This document shows positions 55,877-64,000 of a stretch of 64,000 nucleotides of DNA, piece by piece (the stretch's first letter is position 1; each line of letters starts with the position of its first letter). The notes beneath the pieces are model-generated. The model saw only the letters and a list, made by a program, of their open reading frames with translations, did not search any database and was not told where the DNA came from. The DNA comes from Ceratodon purpureus (taxonomy: Eukaryota; Streptophyta; Bryopsida; Pseudoditrichales; Ditrichaceae), in contig CM026433.1 in NCBI GenBank assembly GCA_014871385.1, forward strand, positions 9,427,433-9,491,432. The letters run 5' to 3'. A program made the position numbers and the translations under genes.

Positions 55877-56909
55877 TTATTCAAACTTTAAACTTTTCAA
55901 GTAATCTTCATCAGCTTTTAGTTGTATCAAAGCTTGAATATCTTCTTCTAAAGCTTCTTCTTTTGCTTTTCTCTCTGCTTCTTTTCTCCGATTCTATTTC
56001 ATAAAAGATAATACAGATTTAAGGTTGATTTTCTAGCATAACATGTCAACATTCATCTACTTTTTCTTTTAAAATAATGTGATTATTTTGAGTTATTTCA
56101 TTTTTTAATTTCAACTTTAATTCAATCAGTGAGTTAGTTTCCACAATATTTAATCAAAAATTCAACTATAAAGTTTTATAATACAATGAAACATTTAATA
56201 AAATATACACTAACCTTTTGATCAATGCAAAATTGAGCGACTTTTCTATTATAATTGTATTTCTTAATTTCTTCTTGTTTTTCTTCCTCAACAAGTTGTT
56301 GGATACGTTTCGCTGCAAGCTCATCTTCAAAGGCTATGTCTTTCTTTTCTTCTTCCATTTTTTCTTTTTTAATTTTAATCTGATACAAGATATGATAACT
56401 TAATTCTCCAGTATAAAAATGATTTCAGAAAAATATTAAGAATGTGGAATTTAATGTAGAATATCCAAAAAATACCATAAACAGTATTAAGTAACCATTA
56501 GGTTGATTCATAAAAACTGAAATTATTGTCCACAAAACAATTAACATGCACATATATAATCATAAAAATTATCATATGGATAATCTTTCAATTCTTTCAA
56601 TCAAATCTACCTATTGTTTAAACAAAAATATAATCACTAGTGGAAAAGGTGTTTATCTCTGGTGTATGTGAACATCTTTTCCACTAGGGAATGGACATCG
56701 AAGAATTTAACAGAAAATATTAAATAAAGAATATCAAAAAAATTGTACTTGAAATTGCCGAGATTTATGACATTCCGCTACCAATGCTTTTGATTTTGCT
56801 TCTTTTGCTGCCCAATATGCATCATCAGCTTTTTCTTTGTCTTTTCTGTGTTTTTCTTCGTTTCCCGCAATTTTCACAGCCAAAGCTTTATATAACTATA
56901 CCAAAAAAA

Positions 56910-56953
<44 letters not shown>

Positions 56954-59900
56954 AATTCAAATTTAAGAAGTAAATACAGTATATTAGAACAGCTCATTAT
57001 AATACAATTCTTATGTTTTCAAGAATTTTTCAGTGACAAATGGAGTTGCCAAAATTTATATGGTTTGATTTGTGTTAAATTAGACCTCAAATATGAATCG
57101 ATTAAAAAGATCGAATTATTATGGAATAGTAATTGTAAATATGATTTTTTTTCAAAATGGGTCATTATTTTGTATAATGTTATGGAAAGCATCACATGTT
57201 TATTGATCCACCTTATCAAGTCTTTCCGCCATAACTTCTTCGCGCTTTCTTTTAATTGCAGTTTTTTCATCTTTGATTTTTTTTAATCCTGCCTCCCAAG
57301 CTTTTCGCTTTTCCCAATATGTTTTTATTTCATCATCAAGCTTTTTCTCTCTAGCAGCAATCATGGCTCCAGTCCCCTATATTCAAATTCAAAATGTATA
57401 CAATGTCACTTAAATTAACTTCTTAACATATAATCCTTCAATTCACATGAGGCTACTATGATCGAAAGGGATTCAAATTCATATTAAATAAAAACTATGA
57501 ATGAGATCTATTTAGTATTCCATATGAAACAATTCAAAGTTGTGGAATAATCTAGTTAAAGCTTTGATGATTTATTTTCAAGTTAAATGCCTTTGGAAAT
57601 GTTACAATTTTCTTATTTTGACCAAATTTTCTTTGTATGCCAACATCATTTCTTCTAAAAATATTTCATATAAAATTAACTTAATTTCTGACCTATCTTT
57701 ACAAGATATGAAAAGGACTTACTTAACCATATATTAACTTGTTTTCATTGATTAAATAACAAAAATGTCTAGTTCAATGAATTGTTGTGATTTTTTTTTA
57801 AAAACATCTAATTTTTTTTATTCAATATTGAAGTTAATTACAAAAATCACAATTTCAGTCAATCATTCACAATCTATATTTAAAATTCTAAAATTACTCT
57901 AACAAATTTTCAATAATCATGCATCCATTAAGGTTCATACTATATATTTTTTTTTTAAAAAACAGTATTACCTTCCCACAAAATTTTTTACATGTCAACA
58001 TTTCAGTAATTTACAATTATAATAAATCTATTAATTGGTTTTTTTTAAAGCAATAATAAGTCCATACTTGAGTTGATTTATTGATCTCTGCAGTTTCTTT
58101 CACCCCTGCAAGGTATTTTTCTTTTTTGGCTTTGATCTTGGCAATTTCTTTGGCTTCATCCTCTGCTAATTGTTTCTTCATTCTTTCTTTTTCTCTTAAT
58201 TGTTCTGCTTTTTCTTCTGCTTCACGTTTACGTATCATTTCAACCTAATGTTATCAAAAACAATTTATCCTACTTATGTCAAATTACATGATAAATATGA
58301 CATCTATTGTTATAATCTTTAGAATGTTTGATTATCTAGATTTTTGATTTTACTTTTTGATTATCTAGATTTTTTTAATTTATGTATAATCTTTAAAAAA
58401 AATCAATGGCAAAACATTTTATAATCTAAGTGAATTTTTACAAGTCAGTATGAATAATTGATTCAGTTTCAAAAAAATTTAAACATTGGAGAAAATTTAT
58501 TTGGAGGATAAGTTCAAAATGATAAAAACTGATTTTATTAGAAAAAAAATATATAACTTAGCAACATGCTTGTAACATTATTTGTACTGATAGAGAATGC
58601 AAACAAACATCAACTAAATATTAAAGTTACATATTTTGCGTCTATTTACAATTACTAATATTATTCAAATAACTTGGTAAAATAAAATTAGTTTACAAAC
58701 TTGCTGATTTTGAGCTTTGATTAGTAATTGTCGGTCTTCATATGCTTTTTTAACTTTATCTTCTTCTTCTTGATTGAGTTTTGCAACTGTTTTTAACATT
58801 TCATTGTGATAGTATTTTTCATTTTCTATCCATTTATCTTTCCAGATTTTGGCTAGTTTCATTTGTTCAACACGTTCCTATAAACAATTAAAAGTTCAAA
58901 CAGGAATATAAATAATTGATTCTTGTATTGAATCTATGAATACATTGTAGGAAAACTACAACGAATTATTATTTTTTTAATTTTAATTTCAAATAAAAAT
59001 GAATGTCTTCAAAACTAAATTAAATTTTGAAAAAAATCAAAATCAAAAATCAAAATTTCTTTTATAGAATTATCACATCTAGTAAAATAAATAAAAAACT
59101 CTCATATTTCTTATTTGATAATATATATAATAATAATAAGTACAAAATTCTGAATTAAAATTTTACTTTCATGACATCATTCATCCAAGCTTGGGATTGA
59201 AGAGCCTTGATATGAGGCTTTTCCAGAAGACTGTTTGCTTTATCAATCTGCATTATTCCACATTTTGCAATATAAAAATAATTATAAGCTGTATTATGTG
59301 AATATTCCTTTCCAAATGAAGTTTTTAATTCCTAGATTATTTTGTCTAGAAATGGGTTTTTCAAAATTTTGAACAAGCTCTTCTAGTAGCAATTTTGATA
59401 ATGAATTCTTTAAATTTTCTATGGGCATACTAATAGGTAGTAGTTTTGTAGAAATATAAATTTTTTCCATTTAAATCTATAGAATAATAAAAAAATAAGG
59501 CTATCAAAGGTTATTTCTTCTCTGCAGAAGAGCTCCAAAAACATTGCTACAAAGATTGTCAAAATTTGTCACATCATTTTTTTACCATGTTTGGCAAGGT
59601 GACAACACTTTGATTGTTTTTAGGATAAAAGATTTCCACCATGGAAATGAAATTTTTTTCTACAATCTCAAAGAAAAATATGTTAGTTACAAATATAAAA
59701 ATCTGAAATGAAGGTGAGCAGTGTAGCAAAAGATTGGAGTTGTTCAACCATTTATTGCATCATGAATATTTTCTAAATATGTAGTGCAAAAAAGTTATAT
59801 TCCTTACAAAGCTCTTGTAAACAATTTAGAAAATCACATACAAACTGACATTGTAAGAGCTTGCCTAAGATCTCAAAAATCCCACTCTAAAACTATTATC

Positions 59901-61409
59901 ATCTAGACATTAATATTAAGTATATATAAAGATATTAGATATAATATAATGAATAAAAATCAAATTTTGAGACGAGGATATTCTTTCAAAAATGTTTGTA
60001 TGAAATTATTAATTCCTTATCAAAATACATTTATATAATCTGTGTATGCAAAGATATTTTGTAAAGAATGTACTTATTAATCATAAAGTGAGTAATGCTT
60101 TTAAATATTATTGAAAAAATTATATAATGAAATTATATATTGGTTTCAATAGAAGGTCTACAATTTTGTTGAACTTGCCCTATGAAAATTTAGTGATGTT
60201 TTGGCCATTTAATGACCAAAATATATTTGAACTAATATGTTTGGATTCAAATCATATAAAAGATGCTTTGGGGTTGGAAAAATTATGTTAAAAACTAAGT
60301 CTATTCAATTTGGTATACTTTTCAATCTAATGTGCTGCGATGATTTCAATCTATTATTAATTTTGTGCTGTGCGAAACAACTCAATAATAATTTTATAGT
60401 AGAGAATATTTTGCTTGTTTCAAAAATAATATATTTTTATGAAAAAAATAAGTTTATTTATAGATTATGAATTATTTACATGATATAGATCAATGGTATA
60501 AATTTTATTATATTCTGGTGTAATTTTATAATTGATGAAATTTTGAACATTTACCTTGTCTAGTCGTTCTTTATGTCGTAAACCTACATTCTCTTTATCA
60601 CGTTTTACCATATCTTGCTGTACTATTTTCAAAAAAGGCAATGATAAAAATTTATACACCATCATTCAAAATAATACAATGTATGGATATGATATATTCT
60701 ATAAATTTTTAATTGACTGGTGCTAATGAACTATACGGAAAGATCTTATATCAAAAAAACTATTTTATTACACATGATTTCAAAATTTTTTCAAAGCATT
60801 TTAAAGAGTCATAAAATTTCAAGAATGTCAAAATCAACAATATTTGAAAAAAAAAAACATATTTTGAAATTAAAAACTATACATACATAATGAATTAAAT
60901 ATTTCTATAAATATTTTGAAGGTAATATATTTAAACTGTCAAATTATTTCACAACATTACATTATAGAATTACTTCTTCTTTCTTTATTTGATCAAGTCG
61001 AGCTTGTTCACGCAACAATCTCAAATTAACTAAAGTATTTGGCCATTTTGAAGCTCTATCAGCTGATACTTTTTTTAATCTTTCTCGCTGTCATAATTAA
61101 TAACAATTCATTTTAGTCAAGGATCTAAATCTACTGATAAATAAATTTAAGTTCATAAATTTGAATCAATCATATAGTATATTATAAATGATTTTTTAGT
61201 ATATAAATGAATTTTTAGCATATATATATATATAATATTTAATTTTTGTCAATAACACAATAATTATTTTATTTTGTTAAAAATTTGAATACCTCAGCTT
61301 GAAAAATTGCAAAACGATTGTCAGGAGGCTCTTTCATAGCTAATCGTAAATATTCACGTTCAGAAATTTCAGTGGCATTGCAACAGCTATGTCGTTGAAC
61401 TTTATACAT
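55877..61409 (-). CDS. CFAP210/CCDC173-like axonemal coiled-coil protein
   Basis: Ten exons on the minus strand: 61409-61293, 61087-60974, 60617-60555, 59247-59167, 58877-58701, 58244-58068, 57376-57212, 56895-56749, 56379-56215 and 55993-55877. Every intron is GT-AG and phase 0, and the product is 440 residues with TAA at 55877-55879. It is almost entirely charged coiled coil. N-terminal landmarks are RERLKKVSADRASKWPNTLV and AWMNDVMKERVEQMKLAKIW. The middle has EKAEQLREKERMKKQLAEDE, then MIAAREKKLDDEIKTYWEKR and DAYWAAKEAKSKALVAE. This order fits the trichohyalin/plectin-homology family and specifically CFAP210, a microtubule inner protein of doublet microtubules in motile cilia. It lacks the longer C-terminal tail of animal homologues. 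In a land plant such a gene should act in the sperm flagellum. TPH relatives (CFAP45, CFAP53, MNS1) are the alternative. The start Met is the first in frame with a good context. Confidence 0.85.
56635..56687. repeat. 53-base near-perfect palindrome in a CFAP210-like intron
   Basis: CACTAGTGGAAAAGGTGTT on the left pairs with AACATCTTTTCCACTAG on the right around a 17-base loop. The CACTAGTGGAAAA start resembles CACTA-type termini. It may be a deleted remnant consisting of little more than two joined ends. Confidence 0.7.
56911..56950. repeat. 40-base poly-A next to a splice acceptor
   Basis: An uninterrupted A run on the plus strand, 16 bases upstream (in transcript sense) of exon 8 of the CFAP210-like gene. 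In the pre-mRNA it is a 40-base poly-U directly before the 3' splice site. Confidence 0.95.
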
Positions 61410-62832
61410 TGTGATATATTCTCAATTTATAATATTTTACTTAGAAATTTCAAAAATTAAAGACTAAAATGACAACTATTTAATTGTTTCTTTAGTTTTA
61501 GGTTTTCTCAAGAAATTGTCATTTTGATTTGTATAATGATTAATTCAGAATTACAACAATAACTAAAAGATGGTTACTAAAATAAATTATCACTTGTTGA
61601 TTGATTTGATTTAAGATATGGAATTCTCACAATTCATGACCATTAAAATCATATCTGAATTTTATTTGAGTTATTAGAATTAAGAAGATGAAAAACTAAT
61701 TTGAAACATTGAACTGCAATCTTTTGGATTGATTAGTATTTTATGTTTGTTTGTACATAATTAGAAATTGGAGCATAAAGACTACAAGGTTTAGAAAATA
61801 TCTATTCAATATTAAAAAACATATATTTTTTGAATATTACACCTAGTTAATATTAGGGTTGTATGAAATAAAAACAACTATTTTGATAAATATTCAATTA
61901 AAATTTTACATCACTCTAAAGTAATCTTTTAAAACAATTTACGATTAATTATATTTGAAGGTCTTTCATCATGTTTTTAAAAGATAGTTAAGGATTTATC
62001 ATTATTTATCTCCTTCAAAAGACATATTCACAAAGATTATTATTATTTCAATCCATTCAAAGTTTTGTAATTTATTTAGTTGAAAAACATAGATGAGGCT
62101 GCTTTTTGTTTTGTGATAAATTATGTGTTTATTGTGTAAATAAAGAAAAGGACAAAAGAACTATTCAAAAACCATTTTAGTTCTTAAATTCAATATCCTC
62201 TAATAAATTCCTACATCTCAACTTAAGACTCCACCACTTTTGTGAAAACTATCCAAACATCATAGAATCCAAATCCGACATCTTCTCTAGATTTAAATGC
62301 TATAAATTTACAAAAGACCTAGATCATACGTTGCACTACCACAAATAAAGTTCTTCCTTAACAAAGAATTGATGAAACAAAAAATCCAACTATAATTCCA
62401 CTTTTAAAAAGTCTATCCATCCATTTACACCAAATAAATACTAAAGAATCCATATCTTCAACCATACACATTTCTAAAAACAAAAAATAAACAAGTGTTG
62501 TAAATTTTGAAAATATAAGTAAATCCAGTAAAAGATATCATCATTGAGCCATGCGGTAATAGTTATATATCCAAGACCATCAAAATGCCACTAAAGTACA
62601 ATGATGCCTTTGTAATACTCTCACAAATGCGTCACTCTTTGCGTCCACCACATCTATCGAGATCCTCTCTAGTTCATACTCTTATAACCTACAAATAACT
62701 CAATAATAACAACAATGGAACATACAAGGTGATGGATACACATCCTTCATGTGCCAAGCACATTACTACTTCATATTTTTTTTCAAAATTGAAAAGCAAT
62801 GCTTTGTCATTTCATTATCACCACTATTTTAT
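61410..62832. other. Upstream of the CFAP210-like gene; no gene seen
   Basis: Very AT-rich. The promoter of the CFAP210-like gene should be here, but I see no distinctive motif. Confidence 0.4.
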
Positions 62833-63480
62833 TACAATTGCACCAGACTTTAGCCCATAACCACCACTTTTGCATCAATTGTCACCAATGACTTAAATTG
62901 AAGGCTAATGAATGTATTTTTAGTTGTTGAAAGAATTGTTGTAGCTAACACTCATGGATAGGTGGTGGTCATATGTTGGTTTATCTTACCATTAGTACTC
63001 TATTTGCACCAGATCACAGCCCACTACTCTTACATCAAGTGTCACTAATGACCTTAAATTGACGGCTATTGAATGTATTCTCACCTGTTGAAGTATTTTT
63101 GTAGGTGATACTCATGGAAAGATGAGGTTCATTGGTTGATTTATTTTACCATTTGTACTCTGATTGCACCAGATTGCAATCCACAACTCTTGTATCAATT
63201 GTCACCAATGACTTCAGATTGACGGCTAATGAATGTAGTTTTAGTTGTTGAAGAAATTGTTGTAGATGACACTTATAGAGAGGTGGTGGTGACAGACTGG
63301 TTAACTTGACCATATGTACTTCAATTGCACTAGATTTCAAACCATCACTGCCATCTTGCATCAGTTGTCACTTATAACGGGTTTGACGGTTAATGAATGA
63401 GTTTTTAGCTGTTGTAATCATTTCTGTAGATGGCACTTATGGATTAGTAGTGGTCACAAGCTAATTTCTTTACCATCTAT
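62833..63480. repeat. Satellite-like tandem array, about 160-bp unit, four copies
   Basis: The anchor (G/A)(C/T)ATCAA(T/G)TGTCAC(C/T)AATGAC recurs at about 62872, 63032, 63192 and 63358, spacings of 160, 160 and 166. Other shared landmarks are GCACCAGA, GACGGCTAATGAATGTA, GTTGTTGAA, TTGTAGATGA and GGTGGTG. Units differ by about a fifth to a quarter of positions, so the array is old. Confidence 0.88.
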
Positions 63481-64000
63481 AGAACAAATTTAATCTTGAG
63501 CATTCAAGTATAAGTGGTGGTAATTGGATGGTTCATTACTCTCTATTCAACAAATTTAATCTTAAAACTTTATCAATCACCTCAAAATTTCCTCCTTAGA
63601 ATTCATTTGTGCCACCAAATATTTTTTCTTTCTCATGGAATTTTTTACCACCAAATGTTTTTAGTGAAACTTATTATCTTATTCATTTATTGAATTTTAT
63701 TTGTTAGGATACATACTTCCCTAAAACGTGCAAAACCTCATCACACCAACTTTACATAAACTTTAGATCAAAAATGGTCTTCAAAAAAAATCAAAACATT
63801 ATAATGTCAAAATCATCTCATTTTAAATCCATTCAAAAAATAAATTTAAAAATATTAATTTTTTAACTACAATCCCATTTTAAAAAATAAATTAATTATA
63901 AGTTTAAAATGTTGGTGATAACATTGCCGATACTAATCATACAGATAGAACCTGAAATTCAAAAACATAAACACATCCCAAAAATAGATATCATCACTGA
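63481..64000. other. AT-rich tail of the window
   Basis: A short duplicated phrase CAAATTTAATCTT occurs at about 63486 and 63548. No gene seen. Confidence 0.4.

Overview
This window is nuclear DNA from a land plant that probably makes swimming sperm, such as a moss, liverwort or other bryophyte, or another flagellate plant. Plant affiliation rests on a root-cap/late-embryogenesis type secreted protein, a PDR-type ABCG transporter relic, a POLTERGEIST-type PP2C relic, a CHIP-type TPR relic and plant-style CACTA (En/Spm) transposase genes. The swimming-sperm inference rests on a complete 10-exon gene for an axonemal coiled-coil protein of the CFAP210/CCDC173 type. Species cannot be named from the sequence.

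Left half (1 to about 37 kb, moderate GC). The edge holds a partial unknown reading frame and a 240-codon unknown frame. Next come a PP2C pseudogene with one amber codon and a truncated, frameshifted ABCG transporter pseudogene. A CACTA module follows: a tnp2-type transposase gene on the minus strand (7.7-14.5 kb), a Cys-rich unknown gene, an F-box-like gene and a multi-exon TNPA-like gene on the plus strand (18.0-21.8 kb). A 519-bp repeat occurs twice, once inside the tnp2 intron. Between 22 and 34 kb there are only two members of an unknown family, an unrecognised exon chain and a CHIP pseudogene. A clean two-exon root-cap gene lies at 34.7-36.5 kb.

Right half (about 37-64 kb, very AT-rich). 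It is dominated by mobile elements. A 4,142-bp non-autonomous hAT element with an exact 8-bp target duplication carries two extremely GC-rich arms around an AT-rich core. It sits inside an older TTAA-bounded element. Two relatives of that older element, with TTAA sites and CCCC-starting termini as in piggyBac, lie at 52.8-53.7 and 54.9-55.7 kb. A broken DUF7869-type transposon gene (45.5-46.4 kb), microsatellites, short tandem repeats and a 160-bp tandem array (62.8-63.5 kb) fill most of the rest. The CFAP210-like gene (61.4-55.9 kb, minus) is the only intact host gene seen there.

Most of the window is transposon or decayed gene sequence. The best-supported functional host genes are the root-cap protein and the CFAP210-like protein.
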